Shown one piece after another: positions 22,530 through 32,237 of a stretch of DNA of 32,237 nt. The notes under the pieces were generated by a model, which was not told the origin of the DNA, did not search any database, and was given only the letters and a program-made list of their open reading frames with translations. The position numbers were made by a program, and so were the translations under genes. The DNA is from Bigelowiella natans CCMP2755. Taxonomy: Eukaryota; Cercozoa; Chlorarachniophyceae. Numbering within the stretch: the first letter of the stretch is position 1; every line of letters begins with the position of its first letter. The stretch lies in contig ADNK01001574.1 in the NCBI GenBank assembly GCA_000320545.1, positions 57,501 through 89,737 on the forward strand, given 5' to 3'.

Positions 22530-23566
22530 TATATATTGCTACTGTGTGGTAGTCAAAACAGCTAGCATTGGCTCCTTTCTATTCATAATATTTCTTTCAT
22601 CATTATCACTCTGTCGGTCGTGTAAGTTGACATCGAGGTATTTTCTACCGCTTCTGCCTAGGTATGTGGGGAAGTACTGTGTAAAGCACGGGATCTTCCT
22701 TTGCGTGGCAGCAGGGAAACACTCAATGAACTGCATGAGGACCGGCTCCTTCGTAGTGGATTTAAGCGGCATGCGAAACGTAATCGCTGTCATAAACGAT
22801 TTTCTTTAAAGCAAAAGGAAAAATCATTAGGAGCATGATTGCTCAATAGTCACATCCAAGTTTGTATCTGCTGAACATTATTAAAGTAGTAAATTCCTCT
22901 CGCTCATTCCCTCATTCCCGCATTAGAAACAAAGGCCTATAACTGTGTGGTGCTATAGCATACCATCCATATCAAACACTCCCCCCCCATTCACAGGTAC
23001 GTGTGAATGAAAAGGAACAGTGGGCAGATGTCGATGGGGGGGCGACCTGGGAAGATGTTACTGAGGCAACCAAATGGTATAAGATGGCCACGACGTCAGG
23101 CATTGCAGAAGCTACAGGTGTTGGAGGCACGATCACGCAGGTAGTATTTGGATCTCCGTCTCTTCGGTTCAACAAATAAATGCGAAATCACCTCAAATAT
23201 CTACTCACCTCCTTCTCTCTACTCATACACTCCTCTCTCTCACCCGAGGGTCATTACTAATCGGTCGCACGTGCATTGTGTGGTGGTTCTGCTTATCATC
23301 TTGCCTCTCTTCGATGTGTGATGAACCGACCGGCATACCAGGGGGGGCATGGCTACCTCGAGCGTGTGCACGGACTTGGAATCGATAACTTGCTTCAGGC
23401 CGAAGTCGTCACCGCTGATGGCTCAATCTTAACTGCGAGTGGAAAGGAAAATCCAGATCTCTTTTGGGCTATAAAAGGCGGAGTAATATTTCCTTTAAAT
23501 GACGGAGAGAATAAATAGTATTTTTTAACATCTCTCTTTCTCTCGGTCTCTCTCTCTCTCGGTCTC

Positions 23567-23609
<43 letters not shown>

Positions 23610-23957
23610 ATCTCTCTGTCTATCTCTCTGTCTCTCTGTTTAAGGGAAGCAACTTTGGCGTTGTTACGCGATTTCGTCTCCAGCTTCATCCTATCCCTGC
23701 GAGCATCTTTGCAGGGCGACGTGTGCATGCCCCAATGGGGATAGGATGGTTTCCTAACCGTGCAAAGCTCATTGAGCAGTTTGCAAAGATAACCGCTGAA
23801 AGCAAGGACAATAAGGTGTGCGGTCATTTCAGAAGAATGCCGGTAGTGGTTGGAGGGGGGGGATGGGAGGCGCGGTCTCCGACCTCGTGCTATGGAGAAT
23901 ATGAACATCTATTTTATTGAAGTTATACTCCTAGAGGGGGGGGGGGGAGAGAGAGAA

Positions 23958-23988
<31 letters not shown>

Positions 23989-24261
23989 AGAGAGAGAATC
24001 CTTTACGAAATTCGCTTCTTGAAAGTCGTGAAAGTCTGTTTACTATCGTACCGTCACCCTCCACCCTCACCCCCTCCTAGGCAACTGGCATCCTTACCCT
24101 AGCCGTGGGGGGATCAGTCGTTGAGTTCTTGGCCTATATTGACGAAGGGAACAAGGGCAAATCTTACTTTGCTGTGCATAGAAAGCGAGTAGGATTTCCA
24201 GTAAAAGACAACATGAGGGGGATGGACTATCATAAAGAGATTCAGAAGGTGTATTATTCTT

Positions 24262-24302
<41 letters not shown>

Positions 24303-25909
24303 CTTAAAATTTCGAGGAAGAAGCAGCAATATCGTCGTGAACAATAGCAAACAACAAGAAGTAGTGAGGAGGAGGACACAACAAAATAACCTTTACAGTT
24401 ACTCTCATTGCAGCACCATTGCTAGCAAGGGCATATGCAAGTACAGAGAGTATAATAATAATCTGTCTATTCAACCTCATTTCGGTGTGTATCTTCCCCC
24501 CCCCCCCCCCCCCCCCCCTCTCTAAATTTCCTTCCCTCTACTGGGGTTACCCGCTCTTCATTCGACGTGGGTGGTGGCATTAGACGGTCCATAGTGCTCG
24601 AGGCAACTACTACGTGAAAGGGAAAATAGGTGGAGAAGATGACCCACGAGCTGGCAAAGGCCCTGGCTAAGATCACAGCTAAGGAAGAGAAGCCGGGCCA
24701 CGGATGCAAGTGTCAGATTCGGATAATTGCTATTGGAGGCAAAGCGTCGATTCAAGGACATGACTGCTGTGCCTTCAGAAATGGGAAGTAATAGAGACTG
24801 TGCAGATGAGGCCTCCAGAAACGATGTGGGGAGGGGGGGGGGCGGGGGCGGGGAGCGTGCATGCACATGCAATGGGATACTGATGACAATAATAGACACA
24901 CGGAACAGATGGGTTATCACCATCATCGTCAGTAGCAGTAGATCTTATACTGGGAGAGCTGGACAGGGGACTATAGAGGGGAGTGATGATAGTAATTGGA
25001 ACGTCTACTGATGTGTGAAGATGTGAGGGATGAGGGGGGGGGGCAACTCCAAGTACGATTGTGTACCATGATTGGCGGTGATAATGACGGCGACGACGAT
25101 GATGATGATGATGATGATGATGATATTGATGATGATGCTATTCTGGTTATGATTGCAGGTTTCTGGTGGTCATCGAGGCAAGGTGGACGGGGAAAGGCTT
25201 CACGAAGATATACGTCGATAGGCGTTCTAAGTGCACGGCTTGGGTATGCGATTCAGCACAAGAGTAGTAGTAGCAGTAGTAGTAGTAGTAGTAGAAGCAG
25301 TAGTTGTGGTGGCCGTGCTAAGTCGACTTGGACTTTGGAGTAGTAGCAGCGCGTTTTTGTTTCATCTACCGCATCATCATCATCATCAACAACAACAACA
25401 ACATTACCATCATCAAGCCTACCACCAGCACGCACCAAGATTATATAATCTCGTCACTGCTAACTACTTCCCACTACCACAAGGCGAGCAGGGCCATGAG
25501 CATGCTCAACCAGCTATCGAGCATTGGCCCCAAGATGTCGTGTAGCTCCTCTATCCCCCAGGCAATAGGAAGTCTCTCTACCGCCAAGGCAAGAGATAAG
25601 GAGGCTGAAGAGGGGGAAGGAGAGAAGGAGGAGGGGGGGGGTCCTAACGGCATAAAGAAGGCGTTTGAGGCAAAAGAAGAGCTTAAGAGCGAGGAATATG
25701 ATGACTCAAAGCACTTTGGGGTAATTGGAAGCAAGTGGTAGGACGGATGGTTGAGGGAGGGGGCTTGTCGCAGATAGTACGTACTACTCGATTGGCCTTT
25801 GCCGAATGAACTTGGGTGCAAAGTCGTGCCTTTGATAATGAAGTTAACCCCAGAAAAAACATTAGATAAGTATCTTCGCCATGTCCACTAATCAAATATC
25901 GGCTGTGTA

Positions 25910-25950
<41 letters not shown>

Positions 25951-26243
25951 CAAATATATGTAAATAAATGTGTATATACATACGCGTTTGGCAAAAAATG
26001 CAAATCAAATACCGGCACACACACAAGCACACATGCACACACACACACACAAGCACACGTACGCAATGCCACCATTCGCTTCAGGTGGAAAGCGGGAATC
26101 TCCGAGTAGCTCTTGGTGTTCGAAATGTCTACGGTGATAAGTTGCCACGATTGCAGAACCTTAAGGCAAGATACGATCCTGGAAATGTCTTTCGGTACAA
26201 CGACAACATTATTCCAGTCGTCCCTTCAGAGACAGAGAAGTAG
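21851..26243 (+). CDS. FAD-linked oxidase, berberine-bridge-enzyme-like (PCMH-type), 13 exons
   Basis: Flavoenzyme expected to oxidise a sugar, alcohol or secondary metabolite with O2. Exons: 21851-21870, 22021-22041, 22126-22204, 22348-22487, 22662-22779, 22997-23140, 23342-23482, 23645-23815, 24081-24248, 24630-24787, 25159-25243, 25484-25720, 26085-26243. Phases agree and give 546 aa. FAD-domain marks: [23 protein letters not shown] with His107 as the likely FAD-linking residue, [82 protein letters not shown]. The C-terminal end [17 protein letters not shown] is typical of the family. The residue matching the second FAD-linking Cys is Ala163. The N-terminus is MGCAES with no signal peptide. 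A Lys/Glu/Gly-rich insert sits in exon 12. Exon 10 may begin at 24584 with a one-base frame break at 24629. Exons 1-3 and the ends of exons 11 and 12 are the least certain; substrate unknown. Confidence 0.9.
22494..22526. repeat. (TA)n microsatellite right after the exon 4 donor of the oxidase
   Basis: About 16 TA units begin six bases after the GT at 22488, so the array almost touches the 5' splice site. Confidence 0.9.
23531..23640. repeat. (CT)n tract forming the polypyrimidine tract of intron 7
   Basis: Over 100 bases of CT repeats with a few G or A interruptions end four bases before the AG acceptor (23643-23644) of exon 8 in the oxidase gene. It is the only pyrimidine tract available to that splice site. 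Confidence 0.92.
23932..23999. repeat. G run and (GA)n array in intron 8 of the oxidase
   Basis: A G run at about 23936-23947 leads into GA repeats to about 23996. It is purine-rich on the coding strand, the opposite of the CT array in the previous intron. Confidence 0.9.
24267..24300. repeat. (TA)n microsatellite in intron 9 of the oxidase
   Basis: About 16 TA units start about 18 bases after the exon 9 donor (GTGTAT at 24249). A C run of about 22 (24497-24518) lies later in the same intron. Confidence 0.9.
25260..25305. repeat. (TAG)n-type trinucleotide array just after the exon 11 donor
   Basis: TAG/CAG triplets from about 25262 follow the GTATGC donor at 25244. Another triplet array, (GAT)n, lies at about 25097-25136 in the preceding intron. 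Confidence 0.85.
25911..26055. repeat. (TA)n and (CA)n arrays in the last intron of the oxidase
   Basis: (TA)n at about 25911-25946 and an interrupted (CA)n at about 26014-26055. The second ends about 30 bases before the exon 13 acceptor at 26084. Confidence 0.88.
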
Positions 26244-26944
26244 CAGCGGTCAGCAGTTGAGTATACGATGCAATGCATTGTGTCCTAATTATGACTTTTG
26301 CATGCACGCAATGGCAAAGAGACGATGTGGCTTTCTCGCTAGCAATGTGCACGTCGAACAAGCGATAGGGACTAGGTCACCCATTCTAGCATTGCAAAGA
26401 TCAATTACTAGACTACAATCGCATGAAGTGTAAGCAATACACTATAGCTGCATGCAATACTAGAATGGTCATTTGTAGATGCGTCATTGTGCACTGATGT
26501 AGCACGCATCATGCAACAGAGTAAACACATTGGCTGTGCAAAAAATATAGGACGTGTAAGTGACGGCAGTGACCTACGTCGCTAGCGACAAGGTCTCACA
26601 ATGCACTTTTGGCACATGACGAGATACGCGACGTACATGCTAGTATGTCTACTTCTTGCATCGTATTGATCTAGTCAACAACACGGTACATTGTGCGCAT
26701 ATCATGCACTTATATTCGCATGCTCTAGCTAGCTAGAGGCCGTGTTTGTTTGCATGCGTATTGCGTACGCCGTATGCAGGCTGAAACAATGCCAATAAAC
26801 AATAGTCTCCTTCCAATGTTCTGGCAAAAGCGTCCACCAATCATAATAACAGATTTTCTTGTTAGATTTTGGATGTAGCTCGACCACATATGCATGCGGC
26901 AACCACACTGCCACTACGGAACATATCCGTCTACTACTACCCGA
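26244..26944. other. Region between the convergent oxidase and CSN2 genes
   Basis: No gene supported. Contains the 3' UTRs of both genes. 26430-26780 is again rich in CTAG, TGCA and CATG words (for example GCTAGCTAGAG near 26727), like the intergenic stretches at 1150-1560, 10240-11160 and 15280-15850. Confidence 0.6.
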
Positions 26945-27273
26945 TCAGAAGAGGGTTCTCCCAGGCCCTGCACCGCCTGTGTGGCGCGAGGATGACGACC
27001 CAACGTTCATCATGTCATATGCCGCGCCCCCCCCCATCTGTATATCCGAGAACTCCTGGTCGCGCATGGCCCCCAAGCCGCTGCGCCGTCCCTCCTGTTG
27101 GGGTGAGGGGGAGAGCAGGAGGATAACGATGGTGTGAGGCATTTTTATGTAATCACAAAGGAAAAATTTTCCGCCCTTCGGTCATTTCACGGGAAGAACC
27201 GAATTATTTTTCTATATGCACATATAAATATGCACTTTTAGATATATCAGTATATATCAATATATCAATATAT

Positions 27274-27312
<39 letters not shown>

Positions 27313-28149
27313 CGCCCCCTGTCTGACCGGTTGCGGCATGCTCTTCCGTGCGGATTCGATGCTGTACGCCCAGGTGGAGAGCGCTCTGTACTTGGCCTTC
27401 TCGAGCTGTGAGAGGGTGTTCCGCCCTTGTCGTAGGTCCAAGATGCCCTCCACCTGCGTTGTTGTGATCGGCATCATCATGTACCATACGCGCTCAGTGC
27501 TAGTGATAGAAGTAGTGGTGGTAGTAGTAGTAGTGATCGTACCTCGTTGATACGACCATTTATCCTTCCGTCTAAGATGAGCTGTATGAGGATATCCATT
27601 ACTCCTTCCTTGCTCTCCCCCAACGAGGTGCTCAGGAACTCTGTTGTTGGTGGGAAAAACATATCATAATTACTAGTGCTCTACCCCCATTCTTGTAATA
27701 ACCATCTAGCGCAGATCAAGACACACGACTATGGATGGTGTCCAAAAAGGACGTTAGGCGAAAAAGGACGCATGGAAAAACATCAATCAGCCCACGTGCA
27801 TAAAAGAAACAATTGCCCTTCCTTTCCTCGTATCACGAACGTTGATTCAACTTGCATCGCGCTATTAGATACTAAAGCGAAGCGCATCGTATATGCATAC
27901 TACAGGATTTCAAAACGTAATGACTGGACGCTTTATCTCGCAAGTTAGGGGGACAATCATCATCAATCTATGTTCTCTGCCTACTATTTGACTCACCAAC
28001 ACGCACGCGCTGATACGGGATGATGAGGTCGCAGATCGCACGCTCATGGAAATCACGGACAACAGCATGGAGATGCTTTGACACGTACCTGAAAAACAAG
28101 CGGATTGAGGGGGAAAATCGAACAGAAACAAGCGTGCGCGCGCGCACGA

Positions 28150-28188
<39 letters not shown>

Positions 28189-29140
28189 TCAAAAAAGAAG
28201 TCTTCTATCGATTTTTGTCTTGCGACATTACGATTCGCCATGTCGCACATCTCAAATTAGCCTAATGACACTATTAGGTTTTAGCCTATACCAGTCAGGG
28301 CGAATGGCCTCCAAAGCAGCTTTGAATCGCGCAACGTCGCACTTCTCGTACGCGTTTCGGAGGTCTTTGATAGCTTTGATGTCGAGATCGTTGTCAAACG
28401 CACGAGCTTCCTGTTTACGATGGATGGATGGGAACAACAATGACGACGACGACGACGACGACGATGATGATGAAGATTATTAATGTGATATGTCGCACCA
28501 TCATCAAACACACCGAGCAGGGGCGAAACTATTTTGGCGGTGACGATTTCAAATGACAACGTAGGAAGATGACCGAAGAACAACCGAACCAAACCCCATC
28601 AAAGCAGCTGTTTCTTTTACGGAGATACTTGCGAAATCGCCGATATCGTCATCATCATCATCTCGTAATGAAAGGAAAAACGCCGACGAATGCAAATCCT
28701 AGACAGCATGCATCGATGCGTTTGCAAGGTGCTGCTGGTGAAGCTACTTCCTATTCTCACCGCAACGAGGAGTAACACACACTCATATCTGACCTGCTGA
28801 TCGAAGGGGTTCTCTGTCGTGTCGCAGAGCATGTTTGCCATGACCGTGTACTGATTGATGGTATTGGGGTGGGAGGAGTAGCAGTAGCATACCGACGATG
28901 ACGACGATGATGGTATTGAATTAGTGTTGGATCAAGAGGCGGATTCAGTGAGAAGGACTGCTGCGAACATACGTCGGTAGGCAAATATCGCCACTAGCAG
29001 CAGCAGCAGCAGCAGCACACACCTGCAAAGAGCGCCGTGCACTATCGTTATTCCCAATCGTTTGGTAGTTCTTGAAGGCGGTCAGGAAGTGGCCGAATGC
29101 AGCCTCCCAATGCCCCTATTTATTGTGTTGTGTCACCGGA

Positions 29141-29181
<41 letters not shown>

Positions 29182-29537
29182 GGAGGGGGGGATGAATGGA
29201 GATAAAACAATTCAATATATACTTCGTGAGTCGATGCTAATAGCCAAACAAAGAATTAGTTAAATTTTATTCTATTGGTAGCCGAAATGTTATCATTGCT
29301 CTTAATTGAATTCTTGAATCTTCTCTCCTTCTTTTGATTTATCTCCTTCTTCTCCCCCCCCATCCCTCTTTTTTCCTCCTCCCCCTCCTCCTCCTCCTCC
29401 TCCTCCTCCTCCTCCTCCTCCTCCTCCTCCTCCTATGACGACCTCATTTCCGAACTTCTTGCCCCAGCATTCTTTGATGATCGAGTCGTTCTTGGGATCC
29501 ATCACATTCGTGGTCAGCATGCACGTTTTACTATACA

Positions 29538-29576
<39 letters not shown>

Positions 29577-29792
29577 GATGGTGATGGTGGTGATGTGATG
29601 ACGATGAAGATGAAGATAAAGGTGATAATAACGACGTTTAATAAGATCACCAGGAATAACCGAATTGGATATTAACATATTGCACGTTTTTCTCACATAT
29701 CCAATACAAATTGGAAAATCACCGTAAAGACGAGGTAAATCCTCCCAATGAACTATAATTCTGAACTTCTTCTTCCTCGGAGAATCGTAAAC

Positions 29793-29850
<58 letters not shown>

Positions 29851-31306
29851 GATATCATCCTCATCCTCATCATCATCATCATGATCATTATTACCGATAA
29901 ACATGTTGGAGAAAGGAGTCATCTTCGCTCTTCGACTCGAAGCGTATCTGAGCTAGCCGTGCGTAGATCTCACTCAACTGATCGGGCTTCGATAAGTCAT
30001 CTTCACCATTTATCTGACACTTCTTGTGCACCCTGATGACGATGATAATGATGATGATAATGATGATTCAGTGCATTCAGAGAAATGTTTTTGACGAAGC
30101 GGCTATAATTCCTCATCACCACCATTATCATCACTTATGATCGCTCTCTTTACTCATCGTCGCTATTATCATCATCATCATCCTCATCATCGTCGTCGTG
30201 ATTAGAGTACCTCTCGAGAACTTGCTCTGCATTCTTCAGATCCCCCTCCTGCGAATACAGCGTGCAGAGCCTAAAGGACGTCTCGTCCATCAAAGATTGA
30301 TTGCCAAGCTCCTCCAGCTTCCGCAGCGCCTTGTCAAAAACACTGATAACGGCCTCGACTCCCCGTTTGCGTTGATCTGCTGCAGCAGTAAGAACCTATC
30401 GATATCATAGAGCACTGAGGTCAGGAGGTGGGGGTATTGTATAAAACGACGACGAAATAGCAATGCGGTATTCATTCAAAGCAGCGATGATGATGCTTTG
30501 AACGAGATTCTCGTGTTGTGTCATCATAGGCTGCTGTTGCTCATCCATCATCTCTCTCTCTCTCTCTCTCTCTCACACACTCTCTCATCAGAGTTGCGAC
30601 ATCGCATCATAGACGACGACACAGCAGAAGGAATGAGCGTGAGGAAAAGAAAGAAATATCTCAGTTGCTCGGGGAGCAGTTGGGGGGGTTGGCGAGACGG
30701 GGCAGGAGGAGAGAAATGTACGCAAGGAGGAGAGAAATGTACGCACACACCCCGAGCACAGCAGATCGGAAATCGGACTCCGAAATAGCAGCATCGTTCG
30801 CAAAGGAAAACACTCTGTCGTAGACGCTAAGTGCATCTTTATCCTTTCCCATGTGAAGTAAGATCCCAGTCTCTGCCACCAACGCCTACATACCAGCACC
30901 ATCATGTCAAGTCACGCCGCGACTAATCATCATTCACCGTCAATTCATTCATGATGGGGGGGGGGGGGGGGGCAAGGGCAATGATGATGACGGGCATGAT
31001 AAACATTCTTCATTCTCAACGTGCAAAAACCCGCGATTGCTCTGGGTGGAAGAGAACCTCTCTCACACACAAAGCACCTCTCTCACTTTGGTGTGTGAGC
31101 TACTCGTACTACTGCTATTGTCGCGTCGTCATAATCACCCTCATGATCGATCATTATCACGCGATTTGCCGCAACCAGCAGCATGCATCACCCATCAGCA
31201 CCCTCACGTACCTTCATAGCGAGAGTGACCGTGTCGTCATCTACTTCTTCTGTGATCTCCCCAGAATCAAACTTGGACTTCCATTCCTGAACGACGACGA
31301 TGACGA

Positions 31307-31346
<40 letters not shown>

Positions 31347-31442
31347 TATATGTGTGTGCAATCAGTATCACCATTGTTATTATTGACACCTACAGACGTG
31401 GTCAGCGATTGGCCTTTTTACCCACCGTCACAGCTGCCGCTT

Positions 31443-31476
<34 letters not shown>

Positions 31477-31650
31477 CCCTTTTACCTCGTATGCAGATAC
31501 GCACTGTCGATACAGCTCCAGAGCTTCCTTTTGATCTTCCTTTCTCTTATCTTCGGCGTTGTAATAGATCTGAATCTTAGCAACGTAAGAGTCCTCCTCG
31601 TCCATCATCCCTGGCCCGTCATCATCATCACCAGCGTTGTTCCACGCATC
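26945..31650 (-). CDS. CSN2: COP9 signalosome subunit 2 (CSN2/TRIP15), 13 exons, first exon probably missing
   Basis: PCI-domain scaffold subunit of the complex that removes NEDD8 from cullins. Exons, 5' to 3': 31650-31486, 31286-31212, 30885-30751, 30395-30211, 30032-29895, 29530-29443, 29115-29023, 28850-28794, 28410-28292, 28088-27997, 27640-27543, 27453-27328, 27094-26945. All phases agree, giving 506 codons. Diagnostic stretches: an acidic start (DDDDGPGMMDEED) then IQIYYNAEDKRKED; KKCQINGEDDLSKPDQLSEI; IIKECWGKKF; HFLTAFKNYQ; ANMLCDTTENPFDQQ then EARAFDND; and the PCI part with IPYQRVRVG and ILDGRINGRINE. Human CSN2 (443 aa) has matching ANML..NPFD.QEA, AFKNY and ILDN.IHGRI segments. 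The start may be Met at 31608 or 31605, or lie in an unseen exon, since an AG acceptor follows a C run at 31651. The last exon is uncertain: without it the frame runs through a (TA)n array and stops at 27265. Confidence 0.92.
27240..27309. repeat. (TA)n microsatellite next to the CSN2 C-terminal coding end
   Basis: Degenerate ATATCA units from about 27240 pass into pure TA to about 27309, about 20 bases from the proposed last donor of CSN2 at 27327. If that donor is unused the array is read as a Tyr-Ile repeat tail. Confidence 0.9.
28151..28185. repeat. (CA)n microsatellite in a CSN2 intron
   Basis: About 17 CA units in the intron between exons 28410-28292 and 28088-27997; on the transcribed strand it is a (TG)n tract. 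Confidence 0.9.
29140..29180. repeat. (GA)n microsatellite in a CSN2 intron
   Basis: About 19 GA units; on the transcribed minus strand this is a CT tract about 25 bases before the acceptor of exon 29115-29023, so it can act as the pyrimidine tract. Confidence 0.9.
29376..29434. repeat. (TCC)n trinucleotide array just after a CSN2 donor
   Basis: About 19 TCC units begin some 7 bases downstream (minus strand) of the donor at 29442-29441; read on the minus strand it is GGA repeats, which explains the poly-Gly frame seen there. Confidence 0.9.
29537..29575. repeat. (CA)n microsatellite at a CSN2 3' splice site
   Basis: On the minus strand this (TG)n array ends about five bases before the AG at 29532-29531 that opens exon 29530-29443; the acceptor has only TTTGTATAG between array and exon. 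Confidence 0.9.
29795..29850. repeat. (CT)n then (CA)n array in a CSN2 intron
   Basis: About 21 CT units to 29837 followed by CA units to about 29850; GA/TG-rich on the transcribed strand, about 45 bases after the donor at 29894-29893. Confidence 0.9.
30549..30586. repeat. (CT)n microsatellite in a CSN2 intron
   Basis: About 15 CT units ending in CACACTCTCTC, inside the intron between exons 30885-30751 and 30395-30211. (TG)n at about 31311-31343, (CTA)n at about 31443-31477 and a G run at 30956-30972 sit in the next introns upstream. Confidence 0.88.
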
Positions 31651-32237
31651 CTGTGGGGGGGGGGGGGGGGGGGGAGCCGTCCGGGTTGGCCCTAATAAGC
31701 GGGGAGTATTGTTGCCTAAAAGTCTTCGGGGCACCATTCTCCCCAATGCTCTCCCCCCCCAGCGGTTCAAAGCCCCTCTCCCAATGCACGTTGGGTTTAT
31801 GGAGGTAGGCGCGAAAGTTTGATGGTTTTGAATGTTCTTGTGTTGTTGTTGGTGGTGATGGGCTTGATAACGAACAACAAAATGACGCTTCGTGCCACTG
31901 GGGAATGGGGGAGCGGCTTTGGGGACCCCCAGACCAATACCATAAACTAGGAATTACCCAGCAATCCATCGCTGATGATCTTTCGCCGAATGAAATAACA
32001 AGAACAGAGAAGATACATCCTTTACACTTCAGGAGCCCTCTGGTAGGGGGATTACATTCTGATATACTATTATTTTGTTTGCGGTACATACCCGCGTTCC
32101 CCCCATGCGCCCCCCATAAGACTGATGTACCCGCATAATATAACACGTCAGCTGTTATGTTAAAAAAGGTAGCTATGCGAGCTGCGCATCTCTGTCTGAG
32201 ATTTTTTAAGTTGTTCGCTGTGAGATGGCCATTCACG
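31651..32237. other. Region 5' of the first recognised CSN2 exon
   Basis: Begins with a G run (about 31654-31673) that on the minus strand is the C-rich pyrimidine tract of an AG acceptor, implying an earlier CSN2 exon. I could not find that exon. A 202-codon minus-strand frame spans most of this region, but its composition (Pro and Ser runs, few motifs) and lack of a matching donor make it unconvincing. Confidence 0.5.

Noticed and set aside
25082-25136. Poly-Asp frame and other single-residue runs
   Set aside because: Trinucleotide array inside an intron of the oxidase gene; frame and phase do not fit neighbouring exons.
26859-27137. 92-codon plus-strand frame downstream of the oxidase stop
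   Set aside because: It lies antisense to the proposed last CSN2 exon. The minus strand has a good AG acceptor and matching phase, while the plus frame has no splice or start support. Not fully excluded.
31628-32236. 202-codon minus-strand open frame
   Set aside because: It overlaps CSN2 exon A in another frame, runs through the C/G homopolymer as a Pro run, and shows no domain or splice signals. Probably chance, although a CSN2 first exon could be hidden in the region.

Overview
This is a window of nuclear DNA from a eukaryote. The genes are split by many short introns (about 60-400 bp), the non-coding DNA is packed with microsatellites (TA, CA/TG, CT/GA, trinucleotides, long C or G runs), and the proteins belong to eukaryote-specific complexes. 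The mix (proteasome and COP9 subunits, a mitochondrial carrier, a TMEM70-like protein, an intron-rich berberine-bridge-type oxidase) would suit an alga or another protist, possibly a stramenopile. That placement is inference, and the window holds no marker that decides it.

Layout. 1-885 (+) is the 3' part of a mitochondrial carrier gene. 886-2960 is intergenic. 2961-3837 (-) is a two-exon gene for a TMEM70-like mitochondrial inner-membrane protein. It is divergent from 4985-10083 (+), a complete 15-exon gene for the 26S proteasome subunit RPN2/PSMD1 (977 aa as assembled here). 10084-21850 is a gene-poor tract with two unexplained inverted duplications. The first has arms of about 600 bp (11903-12530 and 13018-13624), each carrying the same candidate exon. 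The second is a perfect 174-bp inverted repeat (15511-15684 and 19083-19256) that encodes a signal-peptide-like sequence in both copies. A set of phase-compatible candidate coiled-coil exons lies between them at 14055-14986. 21851-26243 (+) is a 13-exon gene for an FAD-linked BBE-like oxidase. 26945-31650 (-) is a 13-exon gene for COP9 signalosome subunit 2 (CSN2), convergent with the oxidase gene and probably missing its first exon. 31651-32237 has no gene I can support.

Exon junctions were placed by reading frame, GT/AG ends and similarity to family sequences as I remember them; no alignment was run. In RPN2, CSN2 and most of the oxidase every junction keeps phase, which is strong internal support. 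RPN2 (proteasome base) and CSN2 (scaffold of the COP9 signalosome) both act in the ubiquitin-proteasome pathway. The carrier and the TMEM70-like protein are both mitochondrial. I see no sign that the neighbours form one regulated unit.

The most notable observations are these. The oxidase starts MGCAES, a predicted myristoyl/palmitoyl anchor in a family that is usually secreted, and it lacks the second FAD-linking cysteine. It may also carry a one-base frame break in exon 10. The two inverted duplications preserve candidate exons. Several 3' splice sites appear to use microsatellites as their polypyrimidine tract.
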